From Lithospermum erythrorhizon (lineage: Eukaryota > Streptophyta > Magnoliopsida > Boraginales > Boraginaceae), in contig JADFUC010000462.1 of assembly GCA_019722365.1 (NCBI GenBank), positions 26,931 through 90,930 on the forward strand: DNA of 64,000 nucleotides. Reading direction: 5' to 3'. Within the stretch, counting starts at the first letter, position 1, and the number at the start of each line of letters is the position of its first letter. The position numbers and the translations under genes are program-made. Positions 35,800 through 47,559 of this stretch are shown in pieces. The notes beneath the pieces are model-generated. The model ran no database searches, was not told the origin of the DNA, and saw only the letters and a program-made list of their open reading frames with translations.

Positions 35800-36330
35800 G
35801 ACCACTTGTTTTATCTAATTCACTCGGTTTCCATTTAAGAAATAAAGGTTGAATGATCTTATTCATTCACCCCTGCACTGACTAATTGAGGACCACGCCG
35901 AGTGATCTACTCACTCGAGTTTCCCTTTAAGTTAATAAAGGTTGAATGATCTTATTCATCGACCTCGGTAACTGGATTCACCCGAGGACAACGAAGCGAT
36001 CTAATTCACTGGTTTCCTTTGGGTTAATAAAGGTCAATGATCTTATTCATTCGACCGGTGATCTCGATTCAACCGACGACCATTAGTGATCTAATTCACA
36101 CTCCAAGCCTTCCCTTTAAGTTAATAAAGGGTGAATGATCTTATTCTTTTGACCCCGCGACCGATTCACCCGGCGACCACTAGCGATCAAATTCACCTGC
36201 TTTTCCCTTTAAGTTAACAAAGGTTGAATGATCTTATTCATTCGACCCCGGGTGATTTGATTCAACCGAGGACCATTAGTGATCTAATTCACACGGGTTT
36301 TCCTCCGAAGGGAGGCTAAGTGATCTTATT
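35800..36330. repeat. Tandem array of about 93-bp units in the 3' region of Gypsy C
   Basis: Six units carry GTGATCTAATTCAC near 35815, 35899, 35995, 36083, 36183 and 36271. Each is followed by TTTCCCTTTAAGTTAATAAA, GGTTGAATGATCTTATTCAT and a TCGACC..GTGATTCAACCGAGGACCA-like end. Unit length is 88-100 bp. The array lies between integrase and the antisense ORF, a place where Tat elements commonly evolve tandem repeats. Confidence 0.85.
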
Positions 36331-36584
36331 CACTTATATTTTCTTTCTTTATTTAATGAACTCTCATTGCTCAAAAGATTTCTTTATTTCCAAAAGTCAT
36401 ACTGGCAGTTTCATCAAAATTTATCTCCAAGTTTGTTTATAAAATAGGAGATTACATCTTGTCATAGTATGTTTGAGATAGATCCCGAGGCCATGCGTTG
36501 ATGATTTTTCCCTAGAGTTTTACCATAAGTCCCCTGGCCTATGACTGTCTTTACCCTGTACTCTTTCCCACTCAGTCAGCTGCT

Positions 36585-38830
36585 TTGAGAGCCAAAGCAC
36601 GAGGTATCCTTCTCTTGAATTGCCTCGACTCGAATTCTTCCGCTTGTAGAATCTCATCAACTGCTTATACCGCATTCAAGAGGCCGCATCCCTTAATTCA
36701 TCCGGCATATTCTCTATCCGCTTCCATTTTTCATCAAGCAAGTTCGCCGGATATTGCAGGCAAACCTCATGTGCAAAAACAACTTCTCGCCTCCCGAACA
36801 CTGCCTGTGGAGCCTGGCCGAGGAGCGGTTCGCAGACTAAAGGATTCAAGGGAGCCCTCGCACTAATTTCGCCTCGACTGCTGAGCGTTTTTCTTTATTC
36901 TTTTGAAAAATGGTCCCTGCTCATGACTTACCCCGACTGCTATTGGGATAACATACCGTGCAAAATGGTGTTCTATCCTCGAGCCGTTTGGAAATTGCAA
37001 TATGTCCCGGCAGTACATCAAACTGGCGGCTACCTGCCCGATACCAATATCTTCGGTATCCCATAAGGGGTAATCATGTTCTTCCAAATGAACTCTTCCA
37101 TATCTTCGGCAGTGGTGTTTCTTAGGGGCATGGCTTCACAAATTGTCCCACCAAATCAATGCCCTCAGAAGACAAACACATAGACAAAGGACCTGGAAAT
37201 ATCTCCGCCATTTGGTTGTTTCCTAGTGGATCTGGGCTTCTTCATCTTTTGGCAAGAATCACATCTTTACGTACTCTTAAAGATTCGCCATGAGTGTAAT
37301 GGGCACTCGGCTCGGGTAATCTTTAGGGCTAAGGATTTTCCCAATATGCATGTACGCACTTCCTCATGGACTTAAAATGTGAGTTTGTTGATTTACCTTT
37401 CAAAAAGAATCCCAGTGGGAAGTTTTATACAACTCCTCTTGGAACATTTAGAATTTATAGCTCGGCCTTGTAGTTTCCTAGCCCTCGACCTTGTCCTCTG
37501 CAACTCTCTAGTGTTTAAAAACTGACTACGGGACCGCCAATCTTTTCCCCTCTTCTCCCACAGGTACATTCTGTTCTCTTCATAAACGGGCTTTTCCCGA
37601 TATTCATGAACTCTCGGGCAATATCCTCATAGTGTTGTAGCCAGTTGAGATGTATGATCAAGATGCTCAAGCTTTCTCCTGAGTATATGCTCAAACCACG
37701 TGAGTCAAACTCGAGGGACACTATATTTGTGGCCTTGTGAAGGATACTCTCCTCGCTCCTTGCTCTTGACTCAAGAATCGGTCCGTTCAATCACCAAATT
37801 TAGAATCCCCTTTAGCACATGATCTGCTACCCTACTGAGCCAAGAATAGTCTGCTACTATGACTCTCATTCACTAAGTATTTGTGGCTTTTAAACCGAAT
37901 CTTAACGCATATTCAAAGTCGACTGTCCTTGAATTCAAGATCCTTACAATCTGCTCCTTCTTTCGGGTTGCTGGCTCCATCTACGCATAACGCCCCCGAG
38001 GGCCCGTCCCGAGGTGTCGCATACTTCGGGGTCCTCCCCCGACTGTCGTGGCACACTCCATGACGAACCGCCAAGACTGGGCTTTTATTCCAGCTTCTAT
38101 GTCGAAAGTAATCTTAAACTCACTTAGATCTATAGTTCACTTCGTGAGCCTCCCGCTTTGTGCGTTGACTGGAAAGTATTCTTTTTTATGGCCATAAGTG
38201 GACCACACTTATAAGGTGATTTTCAAAGTAGGCTCTTGATTTTTCTAATTGAAAATCAGAGCCAACATAAACTTGTCCATAAGGGTAACTTTCTTCGGTC
38301 CACGAAGCAACGACCACATAAGACGGGTTTAGATTTTATTGTCTCTATGAGCACACTACTTACTACCTCCGCATATAGCTAAGTACAACCTGTGAATTCC
38401 TCCTTCTCTCAGGTCTAGTCAAGATTTTTGGAGATGTTAGTATTCTTTAATTGGCCAAAAGCTTGGGCACATTCTTTTATCCTACTAATTCTTTCGGGGA
38501 GTTTTGTCTCAGCTGAAAGGTAGGTTCCATTCTAATCGAGATATGAATCGTCGAGAGCCACAAGACACTTTATAAGAGGTCGTGGCTTTACTTTACTTTT
38601 ATGGCTCTAGGTTCTATGCCTCGTTCACTTATCATGAATCCCAAGAATTTCCCCGAGGTCACCCCAAATGAACACTTCTCGGGGTTAATCCTTAACTGAC
38701 TTTCCTTCAATCTTTTCCAATGCTTCCTCCGTGTTATGCAAAGTTAAGCTCCACCTTTCTTCTTGCTTTGCACAACATATCATCTACATGTATTTCCATG
38801 TTTCAATTTGCTTCGAAGAAGATGCAATTC
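36585..38830 (-). pseudogene. Gypsy C pol relic: reverse transcriptase, RNase H, integrase
   Basis: Minus-strand reading. At about 38790-38770 is VDDMLCKA, the reverse-transcriptase active-site block. At 38700-38600 is LRINPEKCSFGVTSGKFLGF, the signature of Tat/Athila-type Gypsy elements. At about 38130-37800 RNase H appears as pieces equivalent to the .FVDGASNP..AGAGL..I and TNNEAEYEAL motifs over shifted frames. At 37790-37515 are ISIYSGESLS-like linker pieces. At 37087-36585 is the end of the integrase, with FKRIKKN, VVFAHEV and LLDEKWKRIRRMPDELRDA. The upstream half of reverse transcriptase, protease and gag are absent. Confidence 0.8.
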
Positions 38831-39031
38831 TACCATCCTTTTCGCATGCCTAAAGATTTTTCAATCCAGCGGCATTACTATCCAAAGAGGCCCCATACTG
38901 TGGACGGGCGTGGTTTTTTCTGATCTTTTTCCAAGAAAGATTTGACGACACCCTCGAAAGATCTAGAAGTCAAAACCCATACCCCCACACCCCATCTACC
39001 ATCTTTTCCCCGGTCTCCGCAGGGACAGACT

Positions 39032-39802
39032 GAATTTGGGTCTTCGACTCATCTACTTTACTTGATCGAGGTCCGGGGATTTATCCTGAGCGGTGGTTCC
39101 CACCTTCGCCTCGACCGCTTTATTTCAATGGACGCCCGGTGGACGCGATTCCCGAGGTGGTTGTGATATGATTCCGAGGTGGCTGGCGAATCCCCGAGGT
39201 CAGATATATGCCCCACCTTTCCGAGCGGTTACTCGCGACAGGCCTCCTCGGCCTCCTCCTCACGGCTGATACCTGGTTAAGGCCTAGACCACGATCGTAG
39301 CCAATTCGATGCCCAAGTTAGTTTCCGTGTTTTAAAGCTATTGAACAAGAGAATTATCAATTTAGCATTACCTCCAAATGAAGCCGCGATATGACGGTAT
39401 TTATGTGAAATACTGGGAGCCTGCCTTAGGACGCGGGACGCGTCACGATCCTAGAGCCGATTTCGACTTCACTGACTTTGGTCTCGACTCGCGCCCACGT
39501 GCCTTATATATACCTAGTCCATTAGTCCATTTAGGCATTATTAATTCAACTGGTCACCGTTAATTTTAGAATCAGAGTACATACCTCTCTGAGAAAATAC
39601 GCCGCATGACAACAACGGACGCGCGAAGATAAACCGGTAAGCCATGAGCACTTTTATGCTCATACCGTAGTTAGATGTTACTTTGTATAGTATCACCATA
39701 GCGGCATTCAAAAACTACACAAGATCATCATGATAATGGCCTTTAAATCATGTTATATATGTAAAATTAACTTTAGTAAATAGAATATAATTATGTCGTT
39801 GT
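39032..39802 (-). repeat. 5' LTR of Gypsy C
   Basis: Right-hand copy of 32883-33688. Inside its left end the minus strand reads CAGTCTGTCCCTGCGGAGAC, resembling a decayed GGCGCCGTCTGTGGGGA primer site of Tat-type elements, followed by GAAAAGATGG. The unit (A)TTCCCGAGGTGG occurs three times at 39125-39210. Confidence 0.8.
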
Positions 39803-41056
39803 GACTAGATGCGACGTGCATACGGCCGGCGATTAATAAGTGAGACGACAGGTCGAGACGGGCCTGCCCGCATTCGCCCGGACCTCGGTTCGACACCCCT
39901 TAGCCTCTAACTGTACTGCTTATATTAAACGGTACCCGCTTAATATAATTTAATTAGAATGTGAACCAAAATTTGTTCAAATAAATCGACATACAAATTA
40001 CCTAAAAAGATAAAAATAATTCATAATCGACATTAACGATTTTTTTTTTAAGAAAGTGCTATATTACAAATTGATACAAATTACCAAAATGATAAGAAAA
40101 GATATTATATAATGATATTATTTCCAGATTTTTCATCATTACCTAACAAAACGCCAATAAACCGAATTCCTCCCTCTACAAGACTCTCGCTAACGTTACC
40201 CCGCCAATTTCGCCATGGCGTTTCTTTTGGTGTCGTGATCGAACTCCGGGTTGGGGCCAGTTTGGTTTGCCTCTTAGTGGGCGGTCCCATTTGGCCCGGT
40301 TCTTTAGACAGGCATGAATGAAGCTTGCATCCGTTAGCCCGATCACTTGGCCCAGGGCTCACGAATGGTCGAACAATAGGGATTTTATCGCTCTTTGAGT
40401 ATTGTGATATTTAGAATGAACATTATTGATAATCTATATACAATATAGTTATTGATCAATTACTAATCATGTTTTGCTAAGATCTGTAAGAGTAACAATA
40501 AAATAATGTACAAATCTGGAGAAAATGAATGTAGTCTTTGAAAGTTAGAGAGAGATGATGAAATAATAACGTTGGGCTGCCATGATTTAATTCTCAGAGA
40601 AGATTTTCAGAGTTAAACGCAGACTCTATATAATGGTGATGTATATAATAAAACTAATTTTTAGACATATTTCTTATTATATTTGTCTATATAAATAGTT
40701 GGGTTTTTTTAGAATGTGTCCTAAGGGCACATGATAATATTAAAAATGCATACAGTAAGGAAATCATGATCCTATAATTTAGGATATTTAATAGAATTTA
40801 GTTAATAAAAAGATATTCATCCCTATTTTAGTTCTGAAAATACAAAAACATTAAAAGCCCCCTACTAAACATCTTTCATGAAAAATCGGCCATAATAGAT
40901 TAGATTTACAATTGTATGCGAAATACTAATTTGTAATTTCAAATACTCCGTATATATTTTTTTCCATATGCAATAAGAACAAAAGTTCTTCTTCCAGATC
41001 CCAAGTTCCGGAGTTAATCACACCAAATTTGGTTTGTATGTAAATTTGTAGACGCA
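39803..41056. other. Interval without a recognised gene
   Basis: A GC-rich island at 40180-40380 gives overlapping short ORFs on both strands, none resembling a known family. The rest is AT-rich. A GGTTCGACACCCC stretch near 39890 resembles a tRNA T-arm but no matching stems surround it. Confidence 0.35.
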
Positions 41057-41280
41057 CACACTATTACAAAGTTAACTGACGCCACTAAAAAATTACTTGA
41101 CGCTACTAAAAACACCGTAATTTATGCGATTTATTGGGTTAAAATACTTGTGCGGCGTCACATGATTATACGGCACTCTACGCCTGGGTGAATATATAGA
41201 CGCCGCTTATGAGCCGCTCGCTCAAAGCGACGTTTGCTAATACTTTCTGACGCCGCTGAGCGCCGGCCCAAGTCATTTAA
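41057..41280. mobile_element. CACTA-like element end with subterminal repeats
   Basis: CACTATTACAAAG is followed by repeated short motifs in both orientations: GACGCCACTAAAAA, GACGCTACTAAAAA, GGCGTCAC, GACGCCGCTTATGAG, GACGCCGCTGAGCG. Dense subterminal repeats after CACTA are typical of En/Spm (CACTA) elements. I could not find the matching opposite end, so the element's extent is unknown. Confidence 0.5.
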
Positions 41281-42162
41281 TAACGTTTTTTTTGCATGCT
41301 TTTAGCTATTTCACCCCATATTAATTTATATACCTAAAATTACTACTAATGTGACAAACATACATTATTATCTCAACATACATAAAATCAAATGGAAGTG
41401 AGTTAAACATTATGTATCTCAACATACATCAAGTCAAAATGTAACTAAACGTACATTTATCCCAACATATATCAAGTCAAAATATAGCTAAACGAACATG
41501 TCTCAATATCTAACAAAACTAATAATTTCAGACCACAAATACTCAAGCTAGCTATACTGCGACACATCAATGAAGTTCTTCACCCTTATAATGGTATGGA
41601 AGATCTATTGGGGAGAAATACACTATCCACGACGACACAGAATTATGTCATCCACAAACTATCACACCGATGTTTCTATACACCTAAAAATTAAAGAACA
41701 AATATATATTTCCATAACTTTGACTTTTAATTAGCATCAACATCCACATATTTAAAAAATGACTTACAACTAAAAAGAGTAGTAGCCCTGCATTCTAAAA
41801 TGTCCTCCATAAAAAAATAGACATAGAATCCAATAATAGGCTCCCCTAAGCGGATGTCGCTTAAGACTAGATGTAATCATTCAAACAAAGTTATAATTTG
41901 CATGTAATACTATTCAATGATCATATAGAAAAAAGTTCAACATACCTCCTAACCCAATGGTTCTAGCTCAACTTCTTCGAATTTGAACTACTTTGTTTCT
42001 TGGTAGCTCGATAGTAATAATAACACTAAAAAATAAATAAATTCATATGAGAACTAATAAAATAAGGTAATATATATTATTGTTACTAATCGATGAATAA
42101 TTGTTGATTTTATACACCAAATCACTGATCTTTACGCGATGTATACGCATCGGATCCATATA

Positions 42163-42221
<59 letters not shown>

Positions 42222-43690
42222 ATTGTCAGCGTTGATGGTTAAATTCAACACCCAATGATTCCTACATTACTCAATAATCTTAATTGGTATCGAAACATTT
42301 ATACTAATACGGAACTATCTATTAGCTCATTTATACGAAAATATTATACTAACCCGATATTATATTGCATCACGACTCCAGACGATTCGTCTTTCACGCC
42401 AGAATATATCCACCAAATGATATCGCTAAATTGCATGTAGCAGACAAAGGCTAACCTACTCAACACCATACTTTGCGCTGCTTGTTCACCCTCATTGACC
42501 AAAAGTAATGCAGTATCTTCACTGTAATATATTAGTAACAATATTTTAAATGGATATGTGAAACACTTAGATAGAAATATAAGACATATTACCTTTATGT
42601 AAAGACATAGTAGAAACATAACCAACTGCTGTTATGATCTCTTTGATGTTATCGAAAAGAAACATGATCGATTTAAAGCGACACCCCAAAACTAATTCTA
42701 CATTGAAACAACAAACGACGGATCTATTTGAATATAAGCCTACAGCATAAGAAATGCATAGGGGCTCAGGTCACCTCTCAGGATAAGCCGCTTTCCTCTC
42801 GAAAGCACCTGGAGTAATAGACTAACACCGATTTATCCTTACAAACATTTAATATTGAAACATGAAAAGCTTACTAGTCTAGTAGAACAACTAACCACAC
42901 ATTAAAGTTATAATCATTTTATATTTACTCTTTGTAAGAAAACCAACTTAATTGGCCATGCAACAAATGTACCCAATGTATGCCTCACAGTAGTAATCTC
43001 ACCCTCAACATTGTGATATTTGACAGCGGGTGTCCTCACGCTGACACAATCTCACTAAAGATACTCTCACCTTGGTCGCCTGGCATAGAGTCACTCAAGT
43101 ATTCTAAACACCGATCCCGATCCAACCTTAAATTAGGGTGGTACAAATGACAAAGCAAATGTTAAATTTTGATTTTGATAGTTAATTTTTAAAATTTTGA
43201 AATCAATTTGTTTATATGCAATATATTATACCATTAATATGATAATTTGAATTCAAATTAATATTTTATGTATCAACCAAAGATATAAAGTATATAAATT
43301 TTGACAATAGAAAATCAAACTGGACAAATATACTTTAAAATAGTTTAGCACGTCATTTACTACGGTGGAGTATTTGTTTATGTACTACGCTACTGAAATC
43401 TCTCCATCAAATCACTCATTAGTTTTATTGATTTCCAAACAAGATATTTGAAATTCATCATTAAATCGCTATTAAAATACATTGATTTTTTAAACAATTG
43501 ATGTAATCCTTTTTTTTTAAATTCATCCTCAAATCTAAATGCATTCATCCTATGTGATTCTGGTTTGCTAATATTATTATATATTCTATATACCGTAAAT
43601 AATCCAGCCGATTCAAGCTTCAAAAAGTCCAGCTTCAAAATTTGACCAAAGTCCGCTTTGAGTTAATTAAAAGTAATCTGCTGTCTCGGG
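41281..43690. other. AT-rich interval, possible CACTA interior
   Basis: No recognised coding sequence. Short ORFs (for example 42344-42625 minus) resemble nothing known to me. Contains a long TA run at 42164-42219. If the end at 41057 is real, some of this would be element interior. Confidence 0.35.
42164..42219. repeat. (TA)n microsatellite
   Basis: A nearly perfect TA run of about 27 units. Confidence 0.95.
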
Positions 43691-43700
43691 TTCAACCCGA

Positions 43701-43714
43701 ATTATATATACTTA
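43701..43714 (+). promoter_or_regulatory. Candidate TATA box of the cyclophilin gene
   Basis: ATTATATATACTTA lies about 210 bp upstream of the start codon, followed by a pyrimidine-rich leader. The placement is plausible, but no transcript evidence is available here. Confidence 0.35.
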
Positions 43715-43914
43715 TATTTTTCTTAATTTTCTTTTCATTTTATCATGAAAATTCTAATTTTCGTTCTACTTCGAATCTTGAACCTTCGAATTTTTAGAAT
43801 CGGATCAACATCAAATTTTCGAATTCGCTCGAACGATTCCTGAAGTCCTTTACATGCCTACTAGCATCTAAAACCCTCTGGCCTCTGCTAATTTCTGCAC
43901 ACTTGTACTTCCAA

Positions 43915-45990
43915 ATGGTATATTTTGCATCTTAATTCTTCTTGAAGTTGTCTTAATTTATTTAAGTTATATTGCTGAATATTGCGTTTGTATTAATTTA
44001 TGTAGTCGGTGACTCTCCATACGAATTTAGGTGACATAAAATGCGAGATTTTCTGTGACGAGGTTCCTAAAGCAGCCGAGGTTAGTTCATCTATTAGTTA
44101 TTACCACTATTTCAACGAGTAGAACTGTTTGAAGTGAACTCTGTTTGATAATTATCGAGTCGAGTCGAACTTTATTGTTTGGTTTTCTGTAGAATTGAGT
44201 CTCATCGAGCCTCTATAAACATTTGACGAGTTGGGTTCCACTCGATGCTGACTTAGTTTGAGCATTTTTAAATTAAGAGAATTGGTGATTAACCGTGTGA
44301 GTTTGTGGAGAGCATTTAGGACATTTTAGATAAATGTAGGGTTGTTCCTCGTAGAACTGTATCTACCGTAGCTTTGTATGCTAGAAAACCATTGTTTGAT
44401 ATGCTTCGGTATGCAGGTTGCGGTGGCTAATTCTGTAATAGCAAAGCACTAGTTGCGTTAGGTGTAATGACATAATAGCTAATGACAATGGGGCCTTGCA
44501 ATGTTTGACTGTGGTAGAATTGTATTTGTTTACATCTCATGAAAGATGTTGCGACGTAACTAAAGAAGGTAAGTAGAGAAGAATGTTGCGAGCAGACTAA
44601 TTTTCCAAACTGGACTTTGGTAAGTGCAACTGACACCATATGAATGGGCAGGTGTCTGGTAGTACGGAGTACATTAGTTGGTTTGTTTAGGTGCAAGACC
44701 GTAATAATATCAGAGACTAGTGGTGAATTTTCTCGTGCATACATGACGTATTTGTACATCTCGATGTCACTCACCAAAGTGTTTGAGCACATGTCGCGTA
44801 AAATAGAGAGGGAGTTATAGGAATATACAATTATTTTCAAATTAACAGGATATACACCATATTTCCCGTAACGAGGCCATCCCAATTTCCATTTTAAATG
44901 TGACATAGTAATGGCTTCTTGTTATACTCTATGAATAGATTTTCAATATTCGGAGTTTCAATTCTTAACACTTCATTATGCAGAATTTTCTGGCACTGTG
45001 TGCTAGTGGTTATTATGATGGGACCATATTTCACAGAAATATTAAGGGGTTTATGGTCCAAGGAGGTGATCCTACAGGGACAGGAAAAGGTGGCACTAGC
45101 ATATGGGGTAGAAAGTTCAACGATGAGATAAGAGAGTCTCTCAAGGTAATCCTTCTAAATTGTGCATTCCAATCTATAGGAATCTTCTGCTGTTTTTTTT
45201 TTCAAACTGCTCAATATTTCGTTAGACTGCTTCTTACTACCCTTGGTTATGCAAAGAAGAAAGACCCCGCATGAGCTGTAATATGTTCCTCTCACAACCC
45301 TTATAGAACTGGGACATTTCACTCTATTTAGGTCATTTCCCTTGACTCTGCAAAATGTGTTCTTCATGTTAGGTTTCTGCCGCCTTCTTCTCCCATATCA
45401 ACTATTGCCTTTTGTTATTTTGCTTTCTTGAATTTTGAGGAAATGGTGATACGAGTGTTTACTTTTTTGGTAGTTGGTTTAAAGTGCTGTAAAAAGATCT
45501 GTTTAGTTTAGCAACTTTTGTTTGCTTACATATCACACTCTTTTGTCAGCATAATGCGAGAGGGATATTGTCAATGGCCAACAGTGGAGCTAATACCAAC
45601 GGTAGCCAGTTTTTCTTAACTTACGGGAAACAGCCACATCTAAATGGGTTGTACACTATCTTCGGAAAAGTTATTCATGGGTTTGAAGTTCTTGACATCA
45701 TGGAAAAGGTAAAGCGGAACACTGAGTTTCCATCAAAATATACTTCTTAAAAACCTTCAATGTTCTTTTCCATGAACAACTGATTGAAAACTTTAGTAGT
45801 TAGCTACATCTTAAGGGACATTAGATAGATTAGATTCAGTAATTACTTGATTTTCTTTACTCTTTAGTACTGCAGAAATATGACCAGAGTTCATATTTTA
45901 TGGCAGACTCCAACAGGACCAGGAGATCGTCCACTCGCTGAGATCAGGCTTAATCGTGTGACTATTCATGCTAATCCTCTAGCAGGATGA
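43915..45990 (+). CDS. CYP18-1: Peptidyl-prolyl cis-trans isomerase, CYP18-1/PPIL3 type cyclophilin (five exons)
   Basis: Exons: 43915-43917 (ATG alone), 44006-44080, 44984-45145, 45550-45708 and 45907-45990. All introns are GT..AG and all breaks fall between codons. The joined frame is 160 codons plus stop, the usual length of the plant CYP18-1/human PPIL3 group. That is a single-domain cyclophilin without targeting peptide, in animals associated with the spliceosome. Visible family features: [16 protein letters not shown] start, [18 protein letters not shown], active-site [14 protein letters not shown] (Arg, Phe, Gln of the catalytic pocket kept), [13 protein letters not shown] and a [13 protein letters not shown] tail. 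Positions equivalent to Trp121 and His126 of cyclophilin A read His and Tyr (PHLNGLY), as in other members of this group, suggesting weak cyclosporin binding. The frame has no damage, unlike everything around it. Exon 1 carries only the ATG, so the TAG at 44003-44005 belongs to the intron end. Confidence 0.95.
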
Positions 45991-46659
45991 GTGCTGAAGT
46001 CATTGTCCAGGCATTAAAGTATAGCAGCATATGCATACAGAGTGTTCAGATTGCGACTTGGAATGAAATGCAAAGTACTCTTTAAAGGTTCAGAAGTTAT
46101 CTATGAATGTTACAGTACTTCTAATTTGCTCTCTTAAGGTACAAAGGTAATTGCTCAGTGATTGTTTGAGGAAATAGAATGAAGTCAATGAACCTTTGTT
46201 GAATAACTTACTTTATAGCTCAATATCTGATGCACTGATTTGAATATCTAATTTGCACTCTTAGCCTTGATTTATATTTCAGAACTGTTCTGATCATTAA
46301 TCTTTGAACTGAATACGCATTGCATCTAGTTATTATCATTTTGATCAGGAATACAAGTTTTTCATGGAATAGACTGTAGAAGCTCATATATGATGTTATT
46401 GCTCTCTAACTCTGAAGCTTATTCGGATATTGTTGCCGAAACTTTCACATTGCTCAGTGTTGTTGTCAATGAGCTTGATTTAGAGCATTCGAATCCAACT
46501 TCTACTCCAACATTTGCTCATCTCATCTTGCAACCAAATCCCGCCAATACCCAAGTACTGTATATCGTATCATAATCTGGAAATAGAAGTCTATATATTC
46601 TACGTAGTACAGATAATTTGAATTCTACATTTGATTTTGAACCTTTATCTTAAAAAGGC
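45991..46659. other. 3' untranslated and downstream sequence of the cyclophilin gene
   Basis: AT-rich with no clear AATAAA signal close to the stop. A 61-codon frame at 46390-46575 (+) resembles nothing known. Confidence 0.4.
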
Positions 46660-46936
46660 TATACTCTACGTATCACTAAGCTTCATCGCTAAGGGTGTCA
46701 AATTTGACTTTTCGATAAAAATTAACAAACTTTATAATCTTGATTGTGTCAAAAGCTTTTTGATTTGAATCAAATTATCGAAGAGTTAATAGTAAAGTAT
46801 ATTGAAAATATTATATATTGATATATTTTTTCAAATAAATATGTAACTCATTAAAAGTTATTTGAGTTCAAAAATTGAAAAGAGTCCACTATTAAAATTT
46901 AAAATGTGACAATCTTTTAGGAATGGAGGGAATATA
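46660..46936. mobile_element. Stowaway-like MITE, eroded
   Basis: The right end reads GACAATCTTTTAGGAATGG then AGGGAATA, the mirror of the CTCCCTCC..TCCCA start seen at 16415. The interior is AT-rich and partly self-complementary. The left end is not clearly recognisable. Confidence 0.45.
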
Positions 46937-47039
46937 TAATTTGAATTCTACGTAATATAATAGTCGAATTCAATTATTTTATAAAGGTTAGATTTCACAT
47001 AGGCACCTCAACTTAATTAAATCTTTTAAATTTGCATTT

Positions 47040-47200
47040 GAAGGTTTCAACTAGAGCTGTTAATGAGCCGAGCTTAACCAAGCGTCTCGGCTCGTCTCGG
47101 TCTATAATGGTAGAGCTTTGAAGCTAGGCCTTTAGTATTTCGATTGGCTTGGCGAGCTAGGCTTTGCTTGATCCAGTTCGATAGTTCGGTTATATGATTA
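47040..47200. repeat. GAGC-rich degenerate repeat
   Basis: Contains the sequence GAGCTGTTAATGAGCCGAGC and several CTCGGCTCG-like and GGCTTGGCGAGC motifs in both orientations. This resembles a common low-copy plant repeat with short internal palindromes. Its boundaries are unclear. Confidence 0.3.
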
Positions 47201-47559
47201 TTATTGTATATTTAAATTAAAGTATAAACTAATCTACAATTTTTGATGGTTGAGTTTATTGTCAAGTATGAAGTGTTGTTATGATATTTTTGTTATAATT
47301 TAATTAATGTTAGATCCGATTTATTTATTGATAATTAATGCATCTACATTATTTTTGGTATGCTACATCATTTAAAATTTGAAAATTAAATCAGTAGACA
47401 TGGGCTTGATTTAAGCTAAATTTCGTTGACGTCAGCCAATGGCGCTTGGAGCTACGTTGGTGACTGTGGTAAAAGTTATGTTGAGAGAACAGAAACGGTA
47501 GTTAACGACTCAGTTTGACCTTCAAAGTGAACATGAATGGAAAAAAAATATCTTTTTTG

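Larger units (their letters stand above)
32883..39802 (-). mobile_element. Ty3/Gypsy element C, Tat-like, internally deleted
   Basis: Direct LTRs at about 32883-33688 and 39032-39802 enclose minus-strand pol pieces, a tandem-repeat array and plus-strand coding-like sequence. Long non-coding and antisense content between integrase and 3' LTR, with local tandem repeats, is known for the Tat/Ogre lineage of plant Gypsy elements. Gag, protease and the start of reverse transcriptase are missing, since the leader sequence is followed within about 200 bp by the middle of reverse transcriptase. Confidence 0.8.

Noticed and set aside
39830..39900. Possible tRNA gene (GGTTCGACACCCC looks like a T-arm)
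   Set aside because: No matching acceptor stem, D-arm or anticodon stem could be formed around it.
40105..40362. 85-codon minus and 69-codon plus ORFs in a GC-rich patch
   Set aside because: They overlap on opposite strands, match no family and have no splice or promoter context.
44001..44008. Cyclophilin start codon at 44000 followed by a TAG stop (null allele)
   Set aside because: The TAG is the end of intron 1 (TTTATGTAG). The true ATG at 43915-43917 lies before a GTATAT donor and restores the exact family length.
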